This document shows, piece after piece, positions 33,580 through 42,798 of a DNA stretch of 64,000 nt; positions within the stretch are counted from its first letter, which is position 1; each line of letters begins with the position of its first letter. The translations under genes were made by a program, and so were the position numbers. Below the pieces are notes generated by a model that saw only the letters and a program-made list of their open reading frames with translations, made no database searches and was not told the DNA's origin. Source of the DNA: Haloplanus sp. XH21 (GTDB taxonomy: Archaea > Halobacteriota > Halobacteria > Halobacteriales > Haloferacaceae). The stretch is taken from contig NZ_JALLPL010000001.1 in NCBI RefSeq assembly GCF_023276355.1, positions 310,001 to 374,000 of the forward strand, written 5' to 3'.

Positions 33580-34314
33580 CTAGTCGAGCGCGGTGGCGGC
33601 GTCGAGCGCCAAACCGATCATCCGCTCGACGTTGTTGTGGGCCTTCGGCGGGAGTTCCGCTTCGGTGGCGTCGCCGCTTCCCTTCTGGGTCCCTTCGACG
33701 AGGTTGCCGTCGACGGTGCAGATGGCGCCGGCGCGCAACCCTTTCCGGCGGGCGAGCGCGAACAGCGCGGCCGCCTCCATCTCCACCGCAAGCAGGCCGG
33801 CGGCCTCCCAGTCGTCGACATAGTCGTCCGTTTCCGCGTAGAAGGCGTCGTCGGTGACGACGGGGCCGACGTGGACCGCCTCGTCCTGTGCTTCGGCGGC
33901 GTCGGTCAGCGCCCGAACCACCTCGAAGTCGGGGACGGCGGGATACTCCACCCGCTCGTAGCGCTTGGTCGTCCCCTCCTCTTTGGCCGCGCCCGTCGCG
34001 ACGACCATGTCGCCGATTTCGACGTGAGACTGGAGCGCGCCGGTGGTGCCGGGGCGGATCACCGTCTCGACGCCGACGGCGGCGAGTTCTTCGAGGGCGA
34101 TGGCCGCCGAGGGCGACCCCACGCCCGTCGAACAGACGGTCAGCGGGACGCCATCGTATTCGGCGTTGACGAGGCGGTACTCGCGGTTGTGGGCGAGTTC
34201 CGTCACCGAGTCGCAGTGGGCGGCGATGCGTTCGACGCGGCCGGGATCGCCGGGGAGCAGCGCCACGTCGTGAACGTCTCCCTCGTCGACCCGCAGGTGT
34301 GGTTGGGTAGCCAT
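33580..34314 (-). CDS. udp: Uridine phosphorylase / nucleoside phosphorylase (PNP-UDP family)
   Basis: The 244-residue enzyme cleaves a nucleoside with phosphate to the base and ribose-1-phosphate. Motifs are ALLPGDPGRVERIAAHCD near 16 (phosphate site), VCSTGVGSPSAAIALEEL near 62, IRPGTTGALQ near 85, and GLLAVEMEAAALFALARRKG near 175 with the ribose-binding Glu-Met-Glu. This order fits uridine phosphorylase best. With deoC at 36261 it suggests a nucleoside salvage function in the neighbourhood. The ATG at 34314 gives the family start. The HPP gene follows four bases later. Confidence 0.87.
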   Translation of the reverse strand: MATQPHLRVDEGDVHDVALLPGDPGRVERIAAHCDSVTELAHNREYRLVNAEYDGVPLTVCSTGVGSPSAAIALEELAAVGVETVIRPGTTGALQSHVEIGDMVVATGAAKEEGTTKRYERVEYPAVPDFEVVRALTDAAEAQDEAVHVGPVVTDDAFYAETDDYVDDWEAAGLLAVEMEAAALFALARRKGLRAGAICTVDGNLVEGTQKGSGDATEAELPPKAHNNVERMIGLALDAATALD

Positions 34315-34426
34315 ACGGATGTCACGCCGCGCCGAGGGCAAAACACTCCCGGCTCTATCGCCGCGTTACTCAAGCGTCGGTTTGAGTCTCCCCAGAACGA
34401 ATACCCCCGGGGACTGTACGGCCCGT

Positions 34427-35383
34427 ATGAACCGACGGCAGTTTCTCGTAGCGGGCGCCGCCGTGGCCCTGGCGGGCTGTTCCGGCACCGACGGCAGTCG
34501 CGACGACGCGGAACGAACCCTCCACCTCACCCTCACTGACGAGTCGACGCCGCTCCGGTCGGCACACGTGGTCGACCTCGCCGAGACGCGGTCGGACCGA
34601 GACGAACAGGCCTTCCAGACCACGCTCGACGGCGACGACTACACGACCCAGCACCGCCGGCCGTTCGGCGCGAACCCCGATCCCGTCTACACGCGATACG
34701 AGGGGACGTACTACCGCCTCGATGCCATCGTCGTCGACGAAGTGACCGTCACTCATCCGGTGGTCCGCCTGTCGACGGTGGGCGACGCCGACTCGGCGGA
34801 GACGCCGGACGCCGTCGACGCGGATCGGCTGTCGGAGTTCGATCAGAACGTCGTCCACGTCGGCCACGTCGCCGCCAGGGCGCGGGGGAACGAGGGCGGC
34901 GTTCCCTGGGGCCTGGTTCAGCGCGGCGGGTACGTCTATCGGCGGTCCGAGGACGTAGCGCGGAGCAACTTACTCGGCGAGGGCGCTCCCGACCACGTGA
35001 CCTACCGCGACACGGTGTACGCCATCGAGCGCACCGACGAAGAGTTCCACGAAGCGATCTATCGCGCGACGGTCGATCCCGTGGCGGAGACGCCCGAACG
35101 AATGGAGGCGATCCTCCGCGCGAAGTTCGTCGACGCGCGCGTCGATCGGTCGGCGCTCTCGACCGACGCACGGTCGCTGCTTCGCGAAGCGCGCGGCGAC
35201 GGCTACGGCGAACCACACCCGTACTCGGCCGCCTACCGGGAGGTGTTGCGGGCGCTCCACGCGCGGGCGCTCCTCGACGGCAACATCGAAAGTGATGCGT
35301 ACACCGACGACCCTCGGCGTGGCATCGTGCAGTACGGCGGGACGTACTACACGTACCGCCTCCGGTTCCAGAACGTCGAGTGA
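34427..35383 (+). CDS. Lipoprotein of unknown function
   Basis: The 318-residue protein begins MNRRQFLVAGAAVALAGCSG, a twin-arginine signal with a lipobox cysteine at 18, so it is exported folded and lipid-anchored. The mature part has repeated short blocks of Tyr-rich strands (RYEGTYYRLDAIVVDE; QRGGYVYRRSEDVARS; VQYGGTYYTYRLRFQ), which suggests three copies of a small beta domain. I do not recognise a family or catalytic residues. The start at 34427 is fixed by the signal. Confidence 0.7.
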   Translation: MNRRQFLVAGAAVALAGCSGTDGSRDDAERTLHLTLTDESTPLRSAHVVDLAETRSDRDEQAFQTTLDGDDYTTQHRRPFGANPDPVYTRYEGTYYRLDAIVVDEVTVTHPVVRLSTVGDADSAETPDAVDADRLSEFDQNVVHVGHVAARARGNEGGVPWGLVQRGGYVYRRSEDVARSNLLGEGAPDHVTYRDTVYAIERTDEEFHEAIYRATVDPVAETPERMEAILRAKFVDARVDRSALSTDARSLLREARGDGYGEPHPYSAAYREVLRALHARALLDGNIESDAYTDDPRRGIVQYGGTYYTYRLRFQNVE

Positions 35384-35400
35384 GCCGTCAGCCGCGGGGG

Positions 35401-36201
35401 CTACCCGGCGACGGCGAAGAGGATGAGGTTGTGCGTTCCGGGGCCGAGGCCGACGGCGGTGACGAACCCGAGGAACAGTCGTCCCTCGGCGGGCGCCTCG
35501 CGCACCGTCTCGGCGAAGGCGGCCACGATGGCCGCGACGACGACGAGTTTCACGAGGACGAACAGCCACCCGCCGCCGATGAGGTCGGCGGTCGGGAGCG
35601 ACGCCGCGAACTCGATGATGTGCCGCGAGAGCGGGGTGCGCTCGCTGAAGCCGAGGAGGTCGATACCGACGGCGGTCGAGACGCCGTCGAGGGCGTGGGC
35701 GGCGACGGCGAGGAGGCCGACGCGACCGGTGACCGACACGCCGGGACGGAGACGTCGGAGGAGCGCCCAGGTGACGGCCGTCGCGACGGCGGCGCCGACC
35801 AGGATGGCGAGCAGGGGGACGATGCGGAGCACCTGCCCGGCGGCGGCGGCGAGGGCGACGGTGACGATGCTCGCGACGGCGCCGAGCGCGCCGAGAACGC
35901 GCGGCGGATCGCGAACCGCGGCGGCGGTCGCGATCCACGTCGCGCCGGCGACGACGGCGACGGTGAGATAGACCGCGGGCGTACCGGCGAGGGGACGAAC
36001 CAGATCCGGGAGTGCACCGAGGGCGTAGAGGACGTGTAGCGCGGAGCCGAGAACCATCCACGGCGCGAGCGCGAGGACGAGGCGCTCGGTGACGGGCGGG
36101 CGGCGACGGGAGAGCAGGAACGCGACGGCGCCGAGGCCAGCGAGAAGGGCGAGGAGGTAGGGGAGCGGCGGGAGCGCGAATCCCTCGGGGAGTACGGCCA
36201 T
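35401..36201 (-). CDS. DUF63 family membrane protein
   Basis: The 266-residue protein has about seven hydrophobic segments and the DUF63 pattern: an N-terminal PEGFALPPLPYLLALLAGLG, then LLAVAAHALDGVSTAVGIDLLGFSERTPLSRHIIEFAASLP near 155, and VTAVGLGPGTHNLILFAVAG at the end. The family is conserved in archaea and its function is unknown. The start at 36201 places the Met just before the first helix. It converges on the lipoprotein gene. Confidence 0.8.
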   Translation of the reverse strand: MAVLPEGFALPPLPYLLALLAGLGAVAFLLSRRRPPVTERLVLALAPWMVLGSALHVLYALGALPDLVRPLAGTPAVYLTVAVVAGATWIATAAAVRDPPRVLGALGAVASIVTVALAAAAGQVLRIVPLLAILVGAAVATAVTWALLRRLRPGVSVTGRVGLLAVAAHALDGVSTAVGIDLLGFSERTPLSRHIIEFAASLPTADLIGGGWLFVLVKLVVVAAIVAAFAETVREAPAEGRLFLGFVTAVGLGPGTHNLILFAVAG

Positions 36202-36260
36202 AGGGGCTAAGTGACGAGTCGCCGGGAAAGCCTTACGCTCCGGGGGCGAGACGCGCGAGT

Positions 36261-36887
36261 ATGAACCGAACCGACTTCGCCGCGCGCATCGACCACACCG
36301 TCCTCGGGCCGGAGACGACGCCGGTCGACGCTCGGCAGGTGGTCGCCGAGGCGGCCGACTACGGGATGAACGCCTGCGTGCCACCCTGCTACGTCGCGGA
36401 GGTGCGTGACGAGGACGTGACGCTCGCCACGGTGGTCGGATTTCCCCACGGCCAACACGCCCCCGCGGTGAAACGCGAGGAGGCGGTCACGGCCTGGCAG
36501 GATGGCGCCGACGAACTCGACGTGGTGATGAACGTCGGGCGACTGCGCGCGGGCGAGGACGACGCCGTCGTCGCGGAGCTGGCCGAACTCGTCGCGGCGG
36601 TGCCGACGCCGGTGAAGGTGATCGTGGAGGCGCCGCTGTTGACGGACGACGAACTGCGCCGCGCGGCCGAGGCGGCCGTCGACGCGGACGCGGATTACCT
36701 CAAGACGGGGACCGGGTTTTCAGGCCCGGCGACGACGGCCGACGTGGAACTGCTCGCGGCGTATCTCCCGGTGAAAGCGAGTGGTGGCATCGGCACCACC
36801 GCCGAGGCGCGGGCGATGCTGGACGCCGGCGCGGAGCGCATCGGTGCGTCGGCGGGCGTGGCGCTGGTGGAAGGGTTCGACGACTAG
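36261..36887 (+). CDS. deoC: Deoxyribose-phosphate aldolase
   Basis: The 208-residue enzyme splits 2-deoxyribose-5-phosphate into glyceraldehyde-3-phosphate and acetaldehyde. It shows [12 protein letters not shown] near 8, [11 protein letters not shown] near 56, [15 protein letters not shown] near 84, [13 protein letters not shown] near 113 and the Schiff-base lysine in [11 protein letters not shown] near 142, followed by [16 protein letters not shown]. All catalytic blocks are intact. Together with the phosphorylase at 33580 it would degrade deoxynucleosides. It is divergent from DUF63 and converges with a four-base overlap on the next gene. Confidence 0.95.
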   Translation: MNRTDFAARIDHTVLGPETTPVDARQVVAEAADYGMNACVPPCYVAEVRDEDVTLATVVGFPHGQHAPAVKREEAVTAWQDGADELDVVMNVGRLRAGEDDAVVAELAELVAAVPTPVKVIVEAPLLTDDELRRAAEAAVDADADYLKTGTGFSGPATTADVELLAAYLPVKASGGIGTTAEARAMLDAGAERIGASAGVALVEGFDD

Positions 36888-38041
36888 CCGAGCGCGACGA
36901 ACGCCGCCTCCGCGTCCGAGTCGCCGCCGACCGGCACGAACACCGATCCGGCCGCGACGGCGAGGCCGCGAACGACCGGCCCACCCACCGCCGTTCGCCA
37001 GCGGCGCGCGCCGACCCGCCAGTCGTCGACGCCGACGCCGCCACCCATCCGATACGCCGAAACACCGTCTTCCTCGCCGATGTAGAGCGTCTCCCCGGCG
37101 CCGGCCATCCCCGCCGTGAACGACCCCTCGGTCGACCACTGTCGGTCGCCGCCGTGGCGACTCGTCGCCGTCAGTCCGCCGCCATCGGCGCCGTAGACGG
37201 TGTCGTCGGTGACGACCAGCGAATCCTTCGCCGTACCGTCCTCGTCGTGCCACCGCGTCGCGCCCGCGTGGAGGCCGTCGGCGAGTTCGAACGTCCCGCC
37301 ACCGAACGTCGTCGCGTACACGGGGCCGCCGTTGCCGAGAGCGAGGCCGACGACGCTCCCGGGGAGTTTCCGCCGCCACTGCCCCTGGCCGTCGAAGAGG
37401 GCGTACACCTCGCCCGCCTCGGTCCCGGCGTAGACCAGGTCGGCGCTCGTCGCGAGCGACGTGACCGCGCCGAACACCGACGCCGACCAGCGAACCGCGC
37501 CCGAGTCGGCGTCGACGCGGGCGACCGATCCGTCCCGTGTGCCGACGAACAGCGACCCCCAGTCGTGGTCGGGGACGGGAGCGACGGACACGTCACCGAC
37601 GTCGGTTCGCCAGATTTCGGTACCGTCGGCGGCGTCGACCGCGAGCAGACTCCGCGCGTCGTCGGTGCCGAGATACGCGACGCCGTCGTGGACGGCCGGG
37701 CTGGTCATCCACGCCGTCGAGCGGTCGGCGAGCGGCGAGAGCGACCAGCCCTCGTCGCCGTCGACGGCAAACGTCCGGACGCCGCCGAGCGTCGGGAGGA
37801 ACACGCGCCCGTCGGCGACGACGGGGCGGCCGGTCGGTTGGGGAACCTGCCGACGCCATCGCTCGTCGGCCCCCGAGCGTGGCCCGACGGGGTTCGGGTT
37901 GTAACTCGTCGCGCCGGCGTTGAAATCGGGGTGGGGCCAGTCGGTGCGACCGGCGGGGGGCGGGGACGGAGCGTCGTCGCCGAGACAGCCACTCGTCGCG
38001 AGCAGTCCGAGGCTGGCGAGCACGCGTCGTCTGGAGGGCAT
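36884..38041 (-). CDS. PQQ-like beta-propeller lipoprotein
   Basis: The 385-residue protein has a signal and lipobox start ([23 protein letters not shown]). It then has about seven repeats of the type [55 protein letters not shown] and [24 protein letters not shown]. These are WD/PQQ-like propeller blades with a recurring tryptophan. The family includes outer-surface scaffold proteins as well as dehydrogenases; no quinone-site residues can be identified, so I favour a structural or binding role at the cell surface. Element A3 is 27 bases upstream of its start and may provide the promoter. Confidence 0.82.
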   Translation of the reverse strand: MPSRRRVLASLGLLATSGCLGDDAPSPPPAGRTDWPHPDFNAGATSYNPNPVGPRSGADERWRRQVPQPTGRPVVADGRVFLPTLGGVRTFAVDGDEGWSLSPLADRSTAWMTSPAVHDGVAYLGTDDARSLLAVDAADGTEIWRTDVGDVSVAPVPDHDWGSLFVGTRDGSVARVDADSGAVRWSASVFGAVTSLATSADLVYAGTEAGEVYALFDGQGQWRRKLPGSVVGLALGNGGPVYATTFGGGTFELADGLHAGATRWHDEDGTAKDSLVVTDDTVYGADGGGLTATSRHGGDRQWSTEGSFTAGMAGAGETLYIGEEDGVSAYRMGGGVGVDDWRVGARRWRTAVGGPVVRGLAVAAGSVFVPVGGDSDAEAAFVALG

Positions 38042-38067
38042 CGATGGTGACTGCGGCCGGAAGCCTC

Positions 38068-38149
38068 ATACGGTTTATTGTACGTCAGTACCGGTGGTTC
38101 ACCGAAACGGTCCGACAAACCACCGGTGAACAGTTACAATAATCCGTAT
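38068..38149. repeat. Palindromic element, family A, copy A3
   Basis: A full-length family A copy of 82 bases lies between two divergent genes. Its outer end is ATACGGTTTATTGTACGTCA and the other end is the complement of GTTACAATAATCCGTAT. The central arms ACCGGTGGTT and AACCACCGGT pair. Over about 80 bases it differs at a single position from copy A4 at 52685 read on the other strand, so the two are nearly identical inverted repeats 14.5 kb apart. Confidence 0.92.
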
Positions 38150-38217
38150 CAAAGCGTCTGTGGTCGGCCCGGACCGTCGCGTTTTTCTCCGCGCACGCGC
38201 AATCATCGACAACCGAA

Positions 38218-39468
38218 ATGGCCCGCTATCACATCGAGACGTACGGGTGTACGGCCAATCGTGGCGAGAGCCGAGCCATCGAGCAACGGCTTCGGGACGG
38301 GGGGCACCGACCCGCTGACGGCCCCGACGACGCCGACGTGGCCATCCTCAACACCTGTACGGTCGTCGAGAAAACGGAGCAGAACATGCTCCGCCGGGCC
38401 GCGGAACTCGAATCCGAGACGGGTGACCTGGTGGTCACGGGCTGTATGGCGCTGGCCCAAGGCGAGGAGTTCGCGGAGGCCGGCGTCGACGCCGACGTGG
38501 TCCACTGGGACGAGGTGCCGGCGGCGGCGATGAACGGCGAGTGCCCGACGACGACGCCCGACGCCGACCCCATTCTGGACGGCGTCATCGGCATCCTCCC
38601 CATCGCCCGCGGGTGTATGAGCGACTGCTCGTACTGCATCACCAAGCGGGCGACGGGGAAGATCGACTCGCCGCCGGTCGAGGAGAACGTCGAGAAGGCG
38701 CGGGCGCTCGTCCACGCGGGCGCGAAAGAAATTCGCATCACCGGTCAAGACACCGGCGTCTACGGCTGGGACACGGGCGAGCGAACACTCCACGTCCTGC
38801 TCGACCGCATCTGTGACATCGACGGCGAGTTCCGGGTGCGGGTGGGGATGGCGAACCCGAAGGGGGTCCACGGCATCCGCGAGGAACTCGCCGACGTGTT
38901 CGCCGAAAACGAGGAACTCTACAACTTCCTGCACGCACCGGTCCAGTCGGGATCGAACGATGTCCTCGGCGACATGCGCCGCCAGCATCAGGTCGAGGAG
39001 TTCCGCGAGGTGGTTGAGACGTTCGACGACCGTCTCGACGAGTGGACGCTCGCGACGGACTTCATCGTCGGCTTCCCCACCGAGACGGACGCCGACCACG
39101 AGCAGAGCATGGATCTCCTGCGGGAGGTTCGCCCCGAGAAGATCAACGTCACGCGCTTCTCGAAACGGCCGGGGACCGACGCGGCCGACCTGAAGGGCCT
39201 CGGCGGGACGCTCAAAAAGGAGCGGTCGAAGGCGATGTCGGAACTGAAACGCGAGGTCGTCAGCGAGGTCCACGAGTCGATGGTCGGCGATCGCCGCGAG
39301 GTGCTCGCCGTCCGGCCGGGGACGGGCGACTCCGTGAAATGCCGCGACGGGGCCTATCGGCAAGTGATCGTCCAGCGCGCCGACGAGCGCGGCATCGAAC
39401 CCGGCGACACCTTCGAGGCGGAGATCACGGGCTACGAAGCGATGTACACGTTCGGACAGCCAGTATGA
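38218..39468 (+). CDS. tRNA t6A37 methylthiotransferase (MtaB/e-MtaB-like, radical SAM)
   Basis: The 416-residue protein converts N6-threonylcarbamoyladenosine at tRNA position 37 to its 2-methylthio form. An N-terminal UPF0004 domain starts YHIETYGCTANRGESRAIE with cysteines at about 11, 45 and 79. The radical SAM domain has C-M-S-D-C-S-Y-C at about 138-145, and later LHAPVQSGSNDVLGDMRR. A TRAM domain ends the protein (residues 350-416). All cluster cysteines are present. The stop overlaps the next gene by four bases (ATGA). Confidence 0.92.
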   Translation: MARYHIETYGCTANRGESRAIEQRLRDGGHRPADGPDDADVAILNTCTVVEKTEQNMLRRAAELESETGDLVVTGCMALAQGEEFAEAGVDADVVHWDEVPAAAMNGECPTTTPDADPILDGVIGILPIARGCMSDCSYCITKRATGKIDSPPVEENVEKARALVHAGAKEIRITGQDTGVYGWDTGERTLHVLLDRICDIDGEFRVRVGMANPKGVHGIREELADVFAENEELYNFLHAPVQSGSNDVLGDMRRQHQVEEFREVVETFDDRLDEWTLATDFIVGFPTETDADHEQSMDLLREVRPEKINVTRFSKRPGTDAADLKGLGGTLKKERSKAMSELKREVVSEVHESMVGDRREVLAVRPGTGDSVKCRDGAYRQVIVQRADERGIEPGDTFEAEITGYEAMYTFGQPV

Positions 39469-39743
39469 GCAAGTGGCTCCGCAGCGGCCTCCGGCGGGAC
39501 ATCTGCATCGTCGTCGCGAGCGAGGACGAACCGACGGCCCAGCACTGCAAGGCCACGCTCGAAGCGAAATACGACGCCCGGATCGAACCCAAGACATTCT
39601 ACAGTGCGCTGGAGGCGCTCACTGGCCAGGGGTATCTCACCTCGCACGTCGACGGCGTCGCTGATCGATACGAACTCACGGCGGCGGGCGAGCAGGCGCT
39701 TCGCGACCACTGCGAGTGGATGGGCCAAGCGCTGTCGGACTGA
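39465..39743 (+). CDS. PadR-like winged-helix regulator
   Basis: The 92-residue protein is helical and basic at the start (MSKWLRSGLRRDICIVVASE), with a winged-helix body: LEAKYDARIEPKTFYSALEALTGQGYLTSHVDGVADRYELTAAGEQALRDHCEWM. The wing and the final T-A-A-G-E-x-A-L-R are typical of PadR. It starts at an ATG overlapping the methylthiotransferase stop, so it is in the same operon; whether it controls that operon is unknown. The last base of its TGA stop is also the first base of repeat element B3. Confidence 0.78.
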   Translation: MSKWLRSGLRRDICIVVASEDEPTAQHCKATLEAKYDARIEPKTFYSALEALTGQGYLTSHVDGVADRYELTAAGEQALRDHCEWMGQALSD

Positions 39744-39823
39744 TACTGTCGGCTGTAAGTCAATCCAGCTATCCGTCACCCCGGGAGGTGCAGATAGCTT
39801 GAAACAGTTACAGCCGACAGTAT
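39743..39823. repeat. Palindromic element, family B, copy B3
   Basis: An 81-base palindrome exactly fills the gap between two converging genes. Outer arms are ATACTGTCGGCTGTAAGTC and ACAGTTACAGCCGACAGTAT. Inner arms AGCTATC and GATAGCT pair perfectly. The strong hairpin potential would suit a bidirectional terminator. It begins on the last base of the stop codon of the PadR-like gene and ends three bases before the stop of the opposite gene. Confidence 0.92.
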
Positions 39824-39826
39824 GAC

Positions 39827-40741
39827 CTACCGGGCCGTCGTCGACGCCGGGCGATCGGCGGCGTCTTTCCACTCGCCGAGGCCGGCGGGGTCGAGATGGA
39901 CGTGCACGTCGGAGACGGGTTCGATTTCGCGGACGCGCTCCCGGAGTTCCGTCTCGATGTCGTGGGCCTCGGCGAGGGAGTGGTCGGCGTCGATTTCGGC
40001 GTGGAACTCGACTTCGATGACGTGGCCGGAGTAGTAGGCGACGAAGTCGTGGACGCCGCGCACCTCGGGGTGAGAGCGGATGGCCGCCTCGATGCGCTCG
40101 CGTTCCTCGGCCGGGGGCGCGCCGTCGGAGAGATACCGGACGTTCTCGCGCGAGATGTCGATCCCCTGGTAGATGACGAGCAGACTCACGGCGCCCCCGG
40201 CGATGGGATCGAAGATGGGGTAGCCGAACGCCATGCCGACGACGCCGCCGAAGGCGGCGAGCGTGGTGTAGATGTCGTTTTTGCTGTCGGCCGCCAGCGC
40301 CCGGAGACTCGGTGAGCCGACCTCGCGGTTGACGCGCACGGTGTACCAGTAACAGGCGTAGCGAACGACCAGCGCGAACAGGAGGCCGGCGACGAGGATA
40401 TCACTGTATTCGGCGGCGGGGGCGGTGAGCAGGGCGTTGCCGGCGTCATAGAGGAGTTTCAGTCCGAGGAGGACGAGCACGCCGCCGACGAACAGCGCGG
40501 AGAGGGGTTCGAACCGCTCGTGACCGTGGGGGTGCGAGGCGTCGGGGTCGTCGTAGACGAACCGCCCCCAGATCAACACGACGGCGCTCGCGAGGAGGTC
40601 CGCGACGGAGTGGGCGGCGTCGGCCATGAGCGCGAGGCTGCCGAAGAGGAGTCCGAGCGTCCCCTCCGCGACGATTTTGAGGACGTTCGAGACGACGTTT
40701 ACCCACGACGCCTTGAGAAACGAAACGCGATCCTCAGCCAT
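39827..40741 (-). CDS. Cation diffusion facilitator (CDF) efflux protein
   Basis: The 304-residue protein exports divalent metal ions from the cytoplasm in exchange for protons. It has about six membrane segments; ALMADAAHSVADLLAS near 36 carries the H/D-x-x-x-D metal site of helix 2, and LRALAADSKNDIYTTLAAFGG near 147 carries the matching site in helix 5. A histidine-bearing loop (DPDASHPHGHERFEPLSALFVGG) follows the second helix. The C-terminal cytoplasmic domain (RSHPEVRGVHDFVAYYSGHVIEVEFHAEID) is intact. The metal is not certain; zinc, iron or manganese are possible. Confidence 0.93.
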   Translation of the reverse strand: MAEDRVSFLKASWVNVVSNVLKIVAEGTLGLLFGSLALMADAAHSVADLLASAVVLIWGRFVYDDPDASHPHGHERFEPLSALFVGGVLVLLGLKLLYDAGNALLTAPAAEYSDILVAGLLFALVVRYACYWYTVRVNREVGSPSLRALAADSKNDIYTTLAAFGGVVGMAFGYPIFDPIAGGAVSLLVIYQGIDISRENVRYLSDGAPPAEERERIEAAIRSHPEVRGVHDFVAYYSGHVIEVEFHAEIDADHSLAEAHDIETELRERVREIEPVSDVHVHLDPAGLGEWKDAADRPASTTAR

Positions 40742-40826
40742 GTGGCTTCACGAAGGAGCCATATCCACATAAACCGTGTCATTAGGCGCCTACAAGCCTT
40801 CTTTTGAGTCGGTCTAATCCAGACCG

Positions 40827-41375
40827 TCAGTGGTCCTCGAACGAGAGCGAGACCGCCTGATCGTCACCGGTCACCGTCGCCCCGGGTTGGGACGCGAAGG
40901 CGTCGCGGAGGTGATCGTAGGTGTCGTCGACGGCCTCGACGATGACTTTCGTGTCCGAGATGACGGGCATGAAGTTGGTGTCGCCCGACCAGCGTGGCAC
41001 GACGTGCGTGTGGAGGTGGTCGTCGATGGATCCGCCGGCGGCGGAGCCGCCGAGGTTGAGACCGGCGTTGATGCCGTCGGGGTCGAACGCCGTCGCCATC
41101 GCGTCGAAGGTTCGCTGTTTGAGCCGGGCGTGATCCAGTAGTTCCGCGTCGTCGAGCGCGCCGTAGTTCCCGTCGTGACGGTCGGGAATAACCATCGCGT
41201 GCCCCGGGTTGTAGGGGTAGTTGTTCAGGATGACGAAGGCGTGATCGCTCCGGGCGACGATCCGACTGTCCCGGTCGTCGTCGCGCTCGGGGAGGACACA
41301 GAACGGACAGCCGTCGACGCCGCCGTCGTCGCGCTCCACCCACTCGATGCGCCACGGGGCGAACAGTTGATCCAT
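40827..41375 (-). CDS. HIT-family hydrolase
   Basis: The 182-residue protein belongs to the HIT superfamily of nucleotide hydrolases and transferases. The zinc-type start has CPFCVLPERDDD near 22. The middle is NYPYNPGHAMVIPDRHDGNYGALDD, and the catalytic histidine triad reads D-D-H-L-H-T-H-V-V near 118, the usual H-x-H-x-H pattern. Members act on dinucleoside polyphosphates or adenylylated products. Its probable promoter, a TATAA about 28 bases upstream, lies in a single family-B element end. Confidence 0.88.
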   Translation of the reverse strand: MDQLFAPWRIEWVERDDGGVDGCPFCVLPERDDDRDSRIVARSDHAFVILNNYPYNPGHAMVIPDRHDGNYGALDDAELLDHARLKQRTFDAMATAFDPDGINAGLNLGGSAAGGSIDDHLHTHVVPRWSGDTNFMPVISDTKVIVEAVDDTYDHLRDAFASQPGATVTGDDQAVSLSFEDH

Positions 41376-41400
41376 GTCGTGTCGAGGGAGAGCCAGCGGC

Positions 41401-41414
41401 TTATACTGTCGGCT
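41401..41414 (-). promoter_or_regulatory. Solo family-B element end serving as promoter of the HIT gene
   Basis: On the minus strand AGCCGACAGTATAA has its TATAA centred about 28 bases before the ATG at 41375. It matches the right end of the full elements at 11491, 13082 and 39743, but no clear partner arm is present nearby. Confidence 0.6.
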
Positions 41415-41481
41415 CTCCGCGGGCGGATCGTCAGCCGGGCGTCAGACAACTGGCGTTATCAGTATTGAAAACAGTCAGACA

Positions 41482-41515
41482 CCGGATTAACCGGGTTTAA
41501 TCCGGGTTAATCGAC
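41482..41515. promoter_or_regulatory. Inverted repeat with three TTAA-centred half sites, possible operator
   Basis: CCGGATTAA at 41482-41490 is the exact complement of TTAATCCGG at 41497-41505. A third related half site, GGGTTAATC, follows at once. The block is upstream of the small zinc protein gene and between it and the divergent HIT gene. Its spacing next to a TATA-like GGCTTATGC near 41520 suits a repressor or activator binding site. Confidence 0.5.
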
Positions 41516-41553
41516 GGCGGGGCTTATGCAAACGGCCCCGGTACGGAACGGCG

Positions 41554-41754
41554 ATGAAGGCGAAGCGACCGAACCCGGACACCGACCGAGAACCGTGTCC
41601 CAACTGCGGCCGGGAAACCAGACACTCGGTCCGCGTGGAGATCCGAACCGAGAACCCCGCCTCGGCGAACGCCGCGTTCTCACGAGAACCCTATCGAGTC
41701 GCCGTGTGTACTGTCTGCGATGCGGAGTCGATCCAGCGGATGAACGACGCCTGA
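41554..41754 (+). CDS. Small zinc-finger-like protein
   Basis: The 66-residue protein has two CxxC pairs, C-P-N-C near 15 and C-T-V-C near 52, forming one likely zinc site. The rest is basic and hydrophilic (RETRHSVRVEIRTENP). Such small Cys4 proteins are frequent in haloarchaea and may bind nucleic acid or a protein partner; the role is unknown. A TATA-like box is about 30 bases upstream, next to a TTAA inverted repeat. Confidence 0.68.
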   Translation: MKAKRPNPDTDREPCPNCGRETRHSVRVEIRTENPASANAAFSREPYRVAVCTVCDAESIQRMNDA

Positions 41755-41784
41755 GAGGAGGTATCGTGACATCCGAGAACTCCG

Positions 41785-42675
41785 TCAAGCGGTCGTGACC
41801 TCACACCCGTCTTCGGTGACGATCAGGGTGTGTTCGGCCTGACTGACGAGGCGCCCCTCCTCTTCTTTCAACACGGGATACCCGTGGATGACATCCTGCT
41901 GTTTGAGCCGTCGGAGCGCCATCTCCGCGCGGTCGCCCTCGATCCACCGCGCCGCGAAGGGGAGCGTGCGGTACTCCTCGGTGATCTGTTCCAGCACGTT
42001 CCGGGCCTGCCGGTTGCGAACCGAGCGCTCGTGCTCCAGGCCGTAAATCTCCTCATCGCTCCCCTCGCTCACCTTCCCCCGGCCGTCGGTGGCGAAGGGT
42101 TCGATGGCCACGACATCGCCGACTTCGAGTTCGGCGGCGCGGTCGACGCCGCGGTTCGGGACCGTTGGCCCCGTGTGAGCGTCCCACTGTTCGACACCGT
42201 GCCCGGAGAGGTTGAGGACGGGCGTGTAGCCGTAGCCCCGGATGACATCCTCGATCTCCGCGCCGATGTGTCCGGTGTCGACGCCGGGCGCGACGGCATC
42301 GATGGCCACGTCGAGAGCCTCCTCGGCGGCCTCGACCAGTTCCGGGTTCTCCGAGAGGTCGACCGTCGTCGCCGCGTCGGCGATATAGCCGTCGACGTGG
42401 ACGCCGACATCGAGACAGACCATCTCCTCGCCGAACTCGGTGTCGTCGTCGCGGCCGGGTGTAGAGTGACTGGCTTCCTCGTCGACGCTGATATTGACGG
42501 GGAAAGCGGGGCCGTCAGCGAGTTCGTCGATACGCGCCTCGGCGTGTTCCGCGACCTCCAGGTGGGTCACGCCCGGTTCGATCATCTCGGCTGCCTCGTC
42601 GAGGACGGTCTGCAACGCCTCGCCAGCCTGGCGATACTTCTCGACCGTCTCCTCGTCGAGGGGTCCAACGCTCAT
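41785..42675 (-). CDS. map: Methionine aminopeptidase, type II
   Basis: The 296-residue enzyme removes the initiator methionine from new proteins. The creatinase/aminopeptidase fold has its metal ligands in VCLDVGVHVDGYIADAATTVDL near 100 (two Asp), SGHGVEQWDAHTG near 160 (His), VVAIEPFATDG near 194 (Glu) and the final glutamate in SQAEHTLIVTEDGCEV. The 60-residue insert of archaeal/eukaryotic type II enzymes is present. The ATG at 42675 gives the family N-terminus SVGPLDEETVEKYRQAGE. It is divergent from icd. Confidence 0.95.
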   Translation of the reverse strand: MSVGPLDEETVEKYRQAGEALQTVLDEAAEMIEPGVTHLEVAEHAEARIDELADGPAFPVNISVDEEASHSTPGRDDDTEFGEEMVCLDVGVHVDGYIADAATTVDLSENPELVEAAEEALDVAIDAVAPGVDTGHIGAEIEDVIRGYGYTPVLNLSGHGVEQWDAHTGPTVPNRGVDRAAELEVGDVVAIEPFATDGRGKVSEGSDEEIYGLEHERSVRNRQARNVLEQITEEYRTLPFAARWIEGDRAEMALRRLKQQDVIHGYPVLKEEEGRLVSQAEHTLIVTEDGCEVTTA

Positions 42676-42798
42676 GGGCGCTCTTGGCGTGAGTCGGGGA
42701 AAGAGGTTGCGGCACGGCGGCACCGGCGGGTCGGATCGATACCGTCGGAACCGGGAGAACGGCAGTTCTTTTACGCTGGTGGCTGAATCGCCGACGAT

